Assembly (NCBI GenBank): GCA_905478725.1
Contig: CAJQJT010000232.1
Span: 1-9,135 of the forward strand
Length of the DNA: 9,135 nucleotides
Direction: 5' to 3'
Source: an uncultured Pseudomonadales bacterium
GTDB taxonomy: Bacteria; Pseudomonadota; Gammaproteobacteria; Pseudomonadales; Porticoccaceae
Shown: one piece after another, positions 1-7,769 of the stretch
Layout of the letters: every line of letters begins with the position of its first letter
Position numbering within the stretch: the stretch's first letter is position 1
Position numbers and translations under genes: made by a program
Notes under the pieces: generated by a model
Database searches by the model: none
What the model was told of the DNA's origin: nothing
Seen by the model: the letters and a program-made list of their open reading frames with translations, nothing else

Positions 1-1
1 C

Positions 2-1831
<1,830 letters not shown>

Positions 1832-1844
1832 TGGAGTCGCCACT

Positions 1845-3017
1845 GTGTCTATTCAATCAATAGGGATTGCTGGAGCTGGAATTATCGGTCGCTTGGTAGC
1901 ACTAGAACTGCGCCAACAGGGTCATCAAGTGACGATTTTTGAACAGGATTCAATCGGCTCGCCCCCCAGTAGATGTGAGTTGGCTGCGAGCAACCAATCG
2001 ATGCCTATCGCGACCTCATCCGCCTGTAGCTATAGTGCAGCGGGCATGCTGACACCCTACAGTGAAGCGGATACAGCTGAGCCGCTGGTGTTCCAACTAG
2101 GCGTGGCATCTCTAGGTTTATGGCACCATATAGTCGAGCAGCTAGGGCGTGAAGTCTGGTACCGCAAAGGCGGCACCCTAGTGGTAGCACACAGCCAGGA
2201 CCGAGCCGATTTCGATCACTTCTATAATTTAGTGCGGGCGAATATTGCATCGACAGCGGAGCTGGTGACGCCGATTAAGCAGGCAGAAGTCACTGACTTA
2301 GAGCCAGAACTGGGTCCTCGCTTTAGCCAAGCGCTGCACATGCAAAAGGAAGCCTGGCTCTGTGCCTGTTGCACGATGGCAGCACTCTTTCAAAGATTGA
2401 TTGCCCAGGGCGTATCCTGGTATAGCAGCACCTCTGTTGTGGAGGTAAACCCTTATCAAATCATGATCCAAACACCTGCTGGACTGCAGAGCCACTGCTT
2501 TGACTGGGTGGTTGATACGCGCGGGTTGGGCGCGATAAAACAACAGCCCAACTTGCGTGGCGTGCGCGGAGAAATACTTTGGCTGAGAGCGCCTGAGGTT
2601 AACATCAATCGTCTGATCAGATTAATGCACCCCCGCTATCGCATTTACATTGTGCCGCGACGAGAGAATTTATATTTGATCGGCGCCACCCAGATTGAAA
2701 GTGAAGATCGCGGGCCCATATCGGTCCGCTCCTCGCTGGAATTGCTCTCCGCGGCCTATAGTGTTCATCCAGGGTTTGGTGAAGCTCAAATTGTCTACAG
2801 CGATGTGAATCTGCGCCCCGCTCTACCTAACAATCAACCCCAGGTGATTTACAAACCGGGTCTGTTAAGAGTGAACGGGCTATTTCGTCATGGCTATCTC
2901 ATCAGCCCAGCTATCGCACAGGAAGTGTTTAAAATGATCGGTGCTCAGGGCGATTATCAGAGTCCCTACCAAGACTTGTTTCATCACCAGTCTCTCGAGG
3001 AGGCTAGCGCTCAATGA
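1845..3017 (+). CDS. thiO: Glycine oxidase ThiO (FAD-dependent)
   Basis: ThiO oxidises glycine with O2 to dehydroglycine (iminoacetate), the C2-N unit used by ThiG for thiazole formation; it replaces the radical SAM tyrosine lyase ThiH in aerobes. The 390-aa product fits the DAO/ThiO family. It has an N-terminal Rossmann FAD motif GAGIIG (residues 10-15) with an acidic residue at the end of strand 2 (E33), SAAGMLTPYSEAD at about 64-76, the block YIVPRRENLYLIGAT at 268-282, NLRPALP at 322-328 and a C-terminal FRHGYLISPA at 347-356. R324 and R348 fall where family members bind the substrate carboxylate. I chose the GTG at 1845 because the FAD motif starts within ten residues and GGAG lies 9 bases upstream (1833-1836). 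An in-frame start at 1704 would add residues encoded inside thiC that do not belong to the family. About 20 extra residues (about 41-60) seem to sit between strand 2 and the SAAGML motif. It begins 13 bases after thiC and ends in an ATGA overlap with thiS. Confidence 0.93.
   Translation: MSIQSIGIAGAGIIGRLVALELRQQGHQVTIFEQDSIGSPPSRCELAASNQSMPIATSSACSYSAAGMLTPYSEADTAEPLVFQLGVASLGLWHHIVEQLGREVWYRKGGTLVVAHSQDRADFDHFYNLVRANIASTAELVTPIKQAEVTDLEPELGPRFSQALHMQKEAWLCACCTMAALFQRLIAQGVSWYSSTSVVEVNPYQIMIQTPAGLQSHCFDWVVDTRGLGAIKQQPNLRGVRGEILWLRAPEVNINRLIRLMHPRYRIYIVPRRENLYLIGATQIESEDRGPISVRSSLELLSAAYSVHPGFGEAQIVYSDVNLRPALPNNQPQVIYKPGLLRVNGLFRHGYLISPAIAQEVFKMIGAQGDYQSPYQDLFHHQSLEEASAQ
2998..3003 (+). promoter_or_regulatory. 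Ribosome binding site of thiS
   Basis: AGGAGG lies inside the last codons of thiO, 10 bases before the thiS ATG at 3014. Together with the 4-base stop/start overlap ATGA (3014-3017), it suggests that thiS is translated by coupling to thiO. The spacing is slightly long but workable. Confidence 0.6.
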
Positions 3018-3217
3018 TTGCATTATTTTTAAATGGCCAACCAAAAAAAGTCGCCATAGGAAGCTCCTTAGCCCAAGCGATTGCCGTCTGGGAATACACC
3101 GAATCGAATTTTGCGGTTGCCGTGAATCAACAGTTTGTTCCGCGCAGCCATTACCACAAAACAGTATTAAACGATGGCGACCATATTGACGTCATCGCCC
3201 CCATGCAGGGAGGTTAG
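3014..3217 (+). CDS. thiS: Sulfur carrier protein ThiS
   Basis: ThiS is a small ubiquitin-fold protein whose C-terminal glycine is adenylated by ThiF and converted to a thiocarboxylate, which donates sulfur to ThiG during thiazole formation. The product is 67 aa, the usual size, starts with a beta-strand MIALFLNGQ and ends in the diagnostic diglycine (MQGG followed directly by TAG). The segment [27 protein letters not shown] follows the family pattern of V-P-R, then a turn with DGD, then the diglycine tail. The gene overlaps the thiO stop by four bases and ends two bases before thiG, so stoichiometric production with its partner ThiG is likely. MoaD shares the fold, but position between thiO and thiG makes ThiS the clear call. 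Confidence 0.97.
   Translation: MIALFLNGQPKKVAIGSSLAQAIAVWEYTESNFAVAVNQQFVPRSHYHKTVLNDGDHIDVIAPMQGG
3209..3214 (+). promoter_or_regulatory. thiG ribosome binding site inside the thiS diglycine codons
   Basis: GGAGGT, a full-strength Shine-Dalgarno match, is formed exactly by the last two sense codons of thiS (GGA GGT = Gly-Gly). It is followed by TAG and then AG before the thiG ATG at 3220, a spacing of five bases. The same six bases thus encode the catalytic tail of ThiS and recruit ribosomes for thiG. Confidence 0.75.
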
Positions 3218-3219
3218 AG

Positions 3220-3996
3220 ATGACCTGGGAAATCGGAGGCAAGACACTAACCAGTCGCTTATTGATCGGCAGCGCGCTCTATCCGTCACCGGAAATTATG
3301 TGCAAGGCCATTAAAGCCTCAGGCAGTGAGGTTGTCACAGTGTCACTGCGCCGCCAGAACCCAAGTGAAAATTCTGGGGGGCAGTTTTGGGACATTATTA
3401 AAAATACTGGACTGCATATTTTGCCCAATACGGCTGGTTGTCATTCAGCCAAAGAAGCGATTGCTATCGCACAGATGGGAAGAGAAATTTTTGCCACCAA
3501 CTGGGTGAAACTGGAAGTGATTGGCGATGATTACAATCTTCAACCTGATCCCTTTGGGACACTCGAAGCCGCCAAAGAATTGATCGATCAAGGCTTTGAG
3601 GTTTTCCCCTACTGCACAGATGATTTGGTGCTGTGTCAAAAACTGGTCAATGTCGGATGTACTATTTTAATGCCCTGGGGGGCGCCGATCGGCACCGGCC
3701 AAGGACTGTTAAACCCCTTCGCTCTCAAAACACTTCGCGCCCGTTTACCGCACATTAAACTGTTGGTGGATGCCGGTATGGGTTTGCCCTCTCATGCATG
3801 CCAGGCCATGGAATTAGGCTTTGATGGGGTACTGCTGAATAGCGCCATAGCACTGGCGAATAAACCCGTGGCCATGGCCGGTGCTTTTGCCCATGCAGTG
3901 GATGCAGGTTATGGGGCCTATCAATCCGGGACTATGCCACAACGAGAGGCCGCCAGCCCCAGCTCGCCGATTGTTGGTCAACCGTTTTGGCACTAA
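3220..3996 (+). CDS. thiG: Thiazole synthase ThiG
   Basis: ThiG is a TIM-barrel enzyme that condenses 1-deoxy-D-xylulose 5-phosphate, dehydroglycine and ThiS thiocarboxylate sulfur into thiazole phosphate. The 258-aa product matches the family length. Visible motifs are the N-terminal [22 protein letters not shown] at 38-47, [13 protein letters not shown] at 68-80, [10 protein letters not shown] at 94-103, [25 protein letters not shown] and [17 protein letters not shown]97 in NWVKLEV is the position that forms the imine with the sugar phosphate in the family. The motifs GAPIGTG and GVLLNSAIA build the phosphate-binding sites. The start at 3220 has an ideal ribosome binding site in the thiS end. 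The substrates come from ThiO and ThiS, the two genes just before it. Confidence 0.97.
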   Translation: MTWEIGGKTLTSRLLIGSALYPSPEIMCKAIKASGSEVVTVSLRRQNPSENSGGQFWDIIKNTGLHILPNTAGCHSAKEAIAIAQMGREIFATNWVKLEVIGDDYNLQPDPFGTLEAAKELIDQGFEVFPYCTDDLVLCQKLVNVGCTILMPWGAPIGTGQGLLNPFALKTLRARLPHIKLLVDAGMGLPSHACQAMELGFDGVLLNSAIALANKPVAMAGAFAHAVDAGYGAYQSGTMPQREAASPSSPIVGQPFWH

Positions 3997-4016
3997 TCCC
4001 AAAGGAAAGATTAAAC

Positions 4017-5519
4017 ATGCATTTAACTCCGCCGATTGCCTGGACTATCGCCGGTTCCGACTCAGGTGGTGGCGCCGGTATTCAATCAGACCTGCGCAGC
4101 TTTCACGATTTCGGCGTTCATGGTTGCACTGTTATTACAGCACTAACAGCGCAAAACTCTATGACCATCAGCAATATAAGGGCCACCGATTCAGAGCAGA
4201 TAATGGCACAGATCGAGGCCCTGGATAGTGACCTAGCGGCTCAGGCGATTAAGTTAGGCATGTTGGCAAATAGCACCATCATCCGCTGCATTGCCAGCTA
4301 CCTTAAAAGCTACTCAGGGTTTGTTGTCTGCGATCCGGTATTGCAGTCGAGCAACAATCACAGCCTTCTCGACAGCGACGCGCTGCAAGCCTTTAAACAA
4401 CTGCTACCACGCATTGATTTGCTGACGCCGAATATTGGCGAGGCTGAGACACTCACCGGTTTAACCATCACCACCACTGAGCAACTTACCCATGCGGCAC
4501 AGGCGTTATTGGCCGTGGGTGTGCGAGCTGTATTAATTACCGGAGGTCATTTTAAGCCGATCAACAATCAGCGTCTGGATTACTACTGCGACAAAGACCA
4601 TAGCTTCTGGCTGGCTGGCGAGAATATTGCAACAGATCATAGCCATGGCAGTGGCTGCACCCTGTCTTCGGCAATTACTGCCGCCATTGCCAAGGGTTAT
4701 GAATTGCGAGATGCACTGGTGCTGGCCAAGGCCTATACCAGTCAAGGGCTTCGCCACAGCGTCCAACTGGGCAGTGGCCCCGGCCCAGTGGCACACCTTG
4801 GGTTTCCCAAACAGCTTGAAGATCTTCCTCACTTAACTCCTCACTTAACTCCTCACTTAACTCCTCACTTAATTCCGAAAGCTGATGGTCTGCCCTTAGA
4901 GTTTGCCTCCTGTGGTGATGAATTAGGTATCTACCCAGTGGTTGATTCTATCGAATGGCTGGAGAAGCTGATGCCCTTGGGAATCACCACCATTCAGTTA
5001 AGAATAAAAAATGCTGATGCCAATCTCAGTGCAATCATTGCCCACGCCGTTTTACTGGCGCAAAGATATCGGGTTAGATTATTTATTAACGATCACTGGC
5101 AGCTGGCCATAGAGCACAGTGCCTATGGCGTTCATCTGGGTCAGGAAGATATAGAAAGTGCTGACCTAAAAGCCATCTCGGCAGCAGGTCTGCGTTTGGG
5201 GATTAGTACCCACAGCTATTATGAGATTGCCCGAGCCCATGCTATAGGTCCTAGCTATATTGCCATAGGACCGATTTATGCCACCAACACCAAAGTGATG
5301 AGATTTTCTGAGCGAGGACTTGAACGATTGCGCCAATGGGTAAGACTGCTGAAACCGCGCTATTTATTAACCGCCATTGGTGGCATCAATCTAGAGCGCG
5401 CCCCTGGCGTCTTGGCCACTGGGGTCAATAGCTGTGCCGTAGTCAGCGCGATTACTCTAGCCGATGACTATCAGGACGCTGTACGCCTGTTTTTGCAACA
5501 ACAGCAAAATCACTTATAG
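4017..5519 (+). CDS. thiDE: Fused HMP/HMP-P kinase and thiamine phosphate synthase, ThiD-ThiE
   Basis: This is a bifunctional 500-aa enzyme. The N-terminal ThiD domain (about 1-262) phosphorylates HMP-P to HMP-PP. It shows AGSDSGGGAGIQSD at 12-25, CDPVLQSS at 105-112, TPNIGEAETLTG at 137-148, LITGGH at 173-178 and the catalytic HGSGCTLSSA at 210-219 (Cys214). The C-terminal ThiE domain (about 302-497) couples HMP-PP with thiazole phosphate to thiamine phosphate. It shows IQLRIK at 326-331, LFINDHWQLA at 355-364, GVHLGQED at 371-378, GISTHS at 395-400, YIAIGPIYATNTK at 414-426, AIGGI at 453-457 and a phosphate-binding tail around VVSAI. Its ThiE half resembles E. coli ThiE closely. A repetitive linker (271-286) joins the domains. 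ATG 4017 is preferred over the in-frame TTG at 3987 because AAGGA at 4002-4006 precedes it, the kinase motifs start normally from it, and the TTG lies inside thiG. The order ThiD then ThiE is also known from plant TH1. Its 3' end overlaps thiF by six bases. Confidence 0.96.
   Translation: MHLTPPIAWTIAGSDSGGGAGIQSDLRSFHDFGVHGCTVITALTAQNSMTISNIRATDSEQIMAQIEALDSDLAAQAIKLGMLANSTIIRCIASYLKSYSGFVVCDPVLQSSNNHSLLDSDALQAFKQLLPRIDLLTPNIGEAETLTGLTITTTEQLTHAAQALLAVGVRAVLITGGHFKPINNQRLDYYCDKDHSFWLAGENIATDHSHGSGCTLSSAITAAIAKGYELRDALVLAKAYTSQGLRHSVQLGSGPGPVAHLGFPKQLEDLPHLTPHLTPHLTPHLIPKADGLPLEFASCGDELGIYPVVDSIEWLEKLMPLGITTIQLRIKNADANLSAIIAHAVLLAQRYRVRLFINDHWQLAIEHSAYGVHLGQEDIESADLKAISAAGLRLGISTHSYYEIARAHAIGPSYIAIGPIYATNTKVMRFSERGLERLRQWVRLLKPRYLLTAIGGINLERAPGVLATGVNSCAVVSAITLADDYQDAVRLFLQQQQNHL
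4827..4874 (+). repeat. 12-bp tandem repeat (4 copies) in the thiDE linker
   Basis: Four head-to-tail copies of CCTCACTTAACT occur at 4827-4838, 4839-4850, 4851-4862 and 4863-4874; the first three are identical and the fourth differs by one base (C to T at unit position 11). The unit is in frame and encodes PHLT, PHLT, PHLT, PHLI at ThiDE residues 271-286, between the kinase and synthase domains. Because 12 is a multiple of three, copy-number change by slippage would lengthen or shorten the linker without breaking the frame. Confidence 0.95.
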
Positions 5520-6626
5520 CGGCATCTGTTTTAACCAGGCTGAAATACCACCATCAAGGCTTTGGCTTGTTATGCCCAGAGACGCTATTAACTCTGCCGC
5601 CTGCAAACTGCGTAGGCCTGACTGGCAATAGCAGAGCAGGGTCTTTTCAGGGTCAATGGAGGCCAGAGATTCGGCCAAACGAGTCAGGGGAATATGCTTG
5701 CCACCAAGATTAAAGGCTGCGCGCTCGGCATCGGTGCGCACATCAATCACAATGTAATTGGCTCGCTTTCTCAGTGATTCGAATTGCTCGACGGTCACTG
5801 CCCGATGATCTAGCGGTTCGCTAGAACAGGTCTTTTCAGACCACTGATCACTTGTATTTGCTGTGCCTGATCCACAACTAACGCATTCAGGATCTCTGTT
5901 GATCGCAATCTTTTTAAAGCTCAACTCCAGTGCATCGACGACCAACAGAACACCTTTGAGAGGAACAGATTGTCCTACCAAGTATTTCAGCGCTTCATTC
6001 GCCTGAATGGTGCCAAGCATTCCCGGCAATACACCCAGCACGCCGGCAGAGTTGCAATCGCCCATAGCCGAGGGGGGAACAGGAAATAAGCATCTAAAAC
6101 AGCCAGTCTCAGAGGAAAACAGCGAACACTGCCCAGAAAACTGATCAATGGCTGCGAAGATCCAGGGTTTTTGTTGCTGCTGACAGATATCATTTATGAG
6201 ATAGCGGGCAGAAAAGTTATCTGTGCAATCAATGACTAAATCAGCTGAAGCCACTAATGTTGATGCATTTTCACCGCTCAAATACTCAGCAATGGCTATG
6301 ACCTCTATCTCTGGGTTTAAGGCCATCAGCACCTGTCTGGCACTCTCAGCTTTACCCTCGCCTATTTGCTGGGTGTTAAATAGAATCTGCCGCTGAAGAT
6401 TGGTGACATCGACAATATCGCCATCGACAACAATAATACTGCCAACACCGGCCGCGGCAAGATAGAGAGACACCGGACAGCCTAGACCACCGGCACCAAC
6501 AATTAGGACTCTGGCATTTTTCAGCTTTCCCTGCCCCTCGGCCCCCACTTGTGGCAACTGCAAATGTCTGGTGTAGCGCAGCCATTCTGAGGCGCTAAAA
6601 AGAGTATCTCTGTTTAATTCTTCCAT
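5514..6626 (-). CDS. thiF: ThiF/MoeB-type adenylyltransferase with C-terminal rhodanese domain
   Basis: This E1-like enzyme adenylates the C-terminal glycine of ThiS and passes sulfur to it, giving the thiocarboxylate used by ThiG. The 370-aa product has a ThiF/MoeB domain at about 12-255. It shows RYTRHLQLPQVG near the start, the nucleotide-binding GAGGLG at 44-49, VVDGDIVDVTNLQRQILF at 66-83, DCTDNFSARY at 133-142 and two CxxC pairs (C176/C179 and C248/C251) that bind structural zinc in the family. C191 sits in the conserved DCNSAGVLG block, where the ThiF/MoeB catalytic Cys lies. A rhodanese domain (about 278-368) carries the active-site loop CQSGLRS (C334-S340) and a YIVIDVRTDAER entry strand. 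The fused rhodanese could provide the persulfide sulfur that E. coli takes from ThiI. The same architecture also serves MoaD in molybdopterin synthesis, so dual use is possible; the thi context supports ThiS. Its ribosome binding site is weak. It converges on thiDE. Confidence 0.9.
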   Translation of the reverse strand: MEELNRDTLFSASEWLRYTRHLQLPQVGAEGQGKLKNARVLIVGAGGLGCPVSLYLAAAGVGSIIVVDGDIVDVTNLQRQILFNTQQIGEGKAESARQVLMALNPEIEVIAIAEYLSGENASTLVASADLVIDCTDNFSARYLINDICQQQQKPWIFAAIDQFSGQCSLFSSETGCFRCLFPVPPSAMGDCNSAGVLGVLPGMLGTIQANEALKYLVGQSVPLKGVLLVVDALELSFKKIAINRDPECVSCGSGTANTSDQWSEKTCSSEPLDHRAVTVEQFESLRKRANYIVIDVRTDAERAAFNLGGKHIPLTRLAESLASIDPEKTLLCYCQSGLRSLQAAELIASLGITSQSLDGGISAWLKQMPL

Positions 6627-6658
6627 TTTTTTCTAATCCGTTTCCCTACGTATTATTT

Positions 6659-6687
6659 TTTATAACCTACTATGTTGAACAAATTAA
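6659..6687 (-). promoter_or_regulatory. Candidate promoter of thiF
   Basis: On the minus strand TTAATT (6682-6687), a 17-base spacer and TATAAA (6659-6664) could form a sigma-70 promoter about 33 bases upstream of the thiF ATG. The -10 is good (5/6) but the -35 is poor (3/6). The stretch 6627-6765 is AT-rich here and shows no TPP riboswitch features that I can recognise. Confidence 0.3.
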
Positions 6688-6688
6688 T

Positions 6689-6701
6689 CTGCTCGAAGCA
6701 G
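6689..6701 (-). terminator. Weak hairpin after nhaR, possible terminator
   Basis: Read on the minus strand, CTGCT-TCG-AGCAG forms a 5-bp stem with a 3-base loop, followed by ATTAATTTG. It lies 65 bases beyond the nhaR stop. The stem is short and the downstream tract is only moderately T-rich, so it may terminate nhaR weakly, with some read-through into thiF, or it may be chance. Confidence 0.3.
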
Positions 6702-6765
6702 GGTAATAAAGCACTGATGATTAAGAGCGCCATGATACTAAACTCGGATCAGCCAAAGCGGCGAT

Positions 6766-7653
6766 TTAGTGAGGAATGGAATTAACGATCTCCACAACAG
6801 CCGGATGTTTGATTTTGCGCTCCGGAGAAATAATATAGTAACGATCAACACACTCTTCCGCTCGACCAATAATTTCCACCCCATACTGCGAGGCAATATA
6901 TTTCTCGATAATGGTTGGCGCAGAAAACACACCGTAGCCTTCCTGGCCAAATGATTTCATCAGTGCGCTGTCATCAAATTCCGCAACTATAGTAGGCGTC
7001 ACCCCGACCTTATCCAGCCACATTATCAGACGCTGTCGAACCGCCGACTTTTTGCTTTGTATAAGAAATGGCCGAGATGACAGGGACAGGGGAAATCCGT
7101 CCCTATATTCTGCGGCAACCGCTTTGGTAGCAAAAAACGTCAGGCCACTCTCAGCAATTTGGTGGGTATAGGCTTTGACGTGTCCACCGGGCTCCAGTGG
7201 CTGATCGGTGATAATCAAGTCGAGTTTATTAACCGCTAGCGACGCCAATAGGCTTACCTGATCCCCCTCGTGACACACCAGTCGGATGGATTCATTCATT
7301 TTTAGCGCCGGTTTCAGTAGCTGATGAGCCAACACCTTGGGTATCACGTCGGTGATGCCTACGGAGAGAGTTTGCCATGAAATCGGGCGCTGGGTTTTTA
7401 GCACATTACTCAGTTCGTCACCGAGCTGAAATATCTCTTCTGCATGACTGTAAATTAAGCGGCCCATTTCCGACAGCTGTAAGGTTTTGCCTTTTCGGTC
7501 GAATAGATTGACGCCGATTTGAGCTTCAAATTTTGTGATTTGGCCACTAATTGTCTGGGGAGTGAGATGTAGGCTAGCGCTGGCCTTGGCAATACTGCCC
7601 TCTCGAGCCACGATAAAAAAGTAGTAGAGGTGATTGTAATTTAGTGGTGTCAT
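6766..7653 (-). CDS. nhaR: LysR-type transcriptional activator NhaR
   Basis: NhaR is a LysR-family DNA-binding protein that activates nhaA in response to Na+. The product is 295 aa from the ATG at 7653. The N-terminus reads NYNHLYYF, a hallmark shared with E. coli NhaR, then the winged helix-turn-helix (about 19-43) with the recognition segment LTPQTISGQI. LFDRKGKTLQLSEMG follows at 50-64. The effector domain contains KLDLIITDQPLEP and EFDDSALMKSFG, again like E. coli NhaR (EFDDAALMKAFG), and ends with a KHPAVVEI segment like its QHPAV. I prefer the internal ATG over the longer frame starting at 7692 because AGGA precedes it at five bases and because the extra 13 residues are not part of the family. 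It is divergent from nhaA; in E. coli nhaA and nhaR are codirectional. The next gene on the same strand is thiF, 139 bases on. Confidence 0.93.
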   Translation of the reverse strand: MTPLNYNHLYYFFIVAREGSIAKASASLHLTPQTISGQITKFEAQIGVNLFDRKGKTLQLSEMGRLIYSHAEEIFQLGDELSNVLKTQRPISWQTLSVGITDVIPKVLAHQLLKPALKMNESIRLVCHEGDQVSLLASLAVNKLDLIITDQPLEPGGHVKAYTHQIAESGLTFFATKAVAAEYRDGFPLSLSSRPFLIQSKKSAVRQRLIMWLDKVGVTPTIVAEFDDSALMKSFGQEGYGVFSAPTIIEKYIASQYGVEIIGRAEECVDRYYIISPERKIKHPAVVEIVNSIPH

Positions 7654-7670
7654 CTGCTTCCTGTTTATTC

Positions 7671-7709
7671 GTAAAATTCGAACATATACCACACATTATT
7701 CGAATTTAC
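7671..7709. promoter_or_regulatory. Inverted repeat, likely NhaR operator between nhaR and nhaA
   Basis: GTAAAATTCGAA (7671-7682) and TTCGAATTTAC (7699-7709) are inverted copies differing by one A. Each contains the palindrome TTCGAA (7677-7682 and 7699-7704), and these cores start 22 bp apart, two helical turns. The position in the divergent region, with the right arm abutting the nhaA -35 element, is typical of LysR-type regulatory sites. Assignment to NhaR is inference from context. Confidence 0.6.
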
Positions 7710-7721
7710 AGAAGACGTCAA
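7693..7721 (-). promoter_or_regulatory. Candidate promoter of nhaR
   Basis: On the minus strand TTGACG (7716-7721, 5/6 to consensus) is followed after 17 bases by TAATGT (7693-7698, weak). Alternative -10 boxes such as TATATG lie further down. The elements overlap the inverted repeat, which would allow autoregulation. This call is tentative. Confidence 0.25.
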
Positions 7722-7733
7722 GACGACTAAATT
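7705..7733 (+). promoter_or_regulatory. Candidate sigma-70 promoter of nhaA
   Basis: TTTACA (7705-7710, 5/6 to the -35 consensus) and TAAATT (7728-7733, 4/6 to the -10 consensus) are separated by exactly 17 bases. Transcription would begin near 7740, about 30 bases before the nhaA ATG. The -35 box begins right after the right TTCGAA core, a good place for an activator to contact RNA polymerase. Confidence 0.45.
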
Positions 7734-7769
7734 TACCCCACATTCAATTACCAAGCACTCTTACCTATT

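Noticed and set aside
3987..4016. TTG 3987 as the start of thiDE
   Set aside because: It lies inside thiG and lacks a good ribosome binding site; ATG 4017 is preceded by AAGGA at suitable spacing.
6627..6765. TPP riboswitch ahead of thiF
   Set aside because: I looked for the conserved CUGAGA and downstream GAUGAG-like thi-box elements on the minus strand and did not find them in a proper arrangement.
7654..7692. Longer nhaR frame starting at 7692
   Set aside because: The extra 13 residues precede the family N-terminus and overlap the putative operator; the ATG at 7653 has AGGA upstream.
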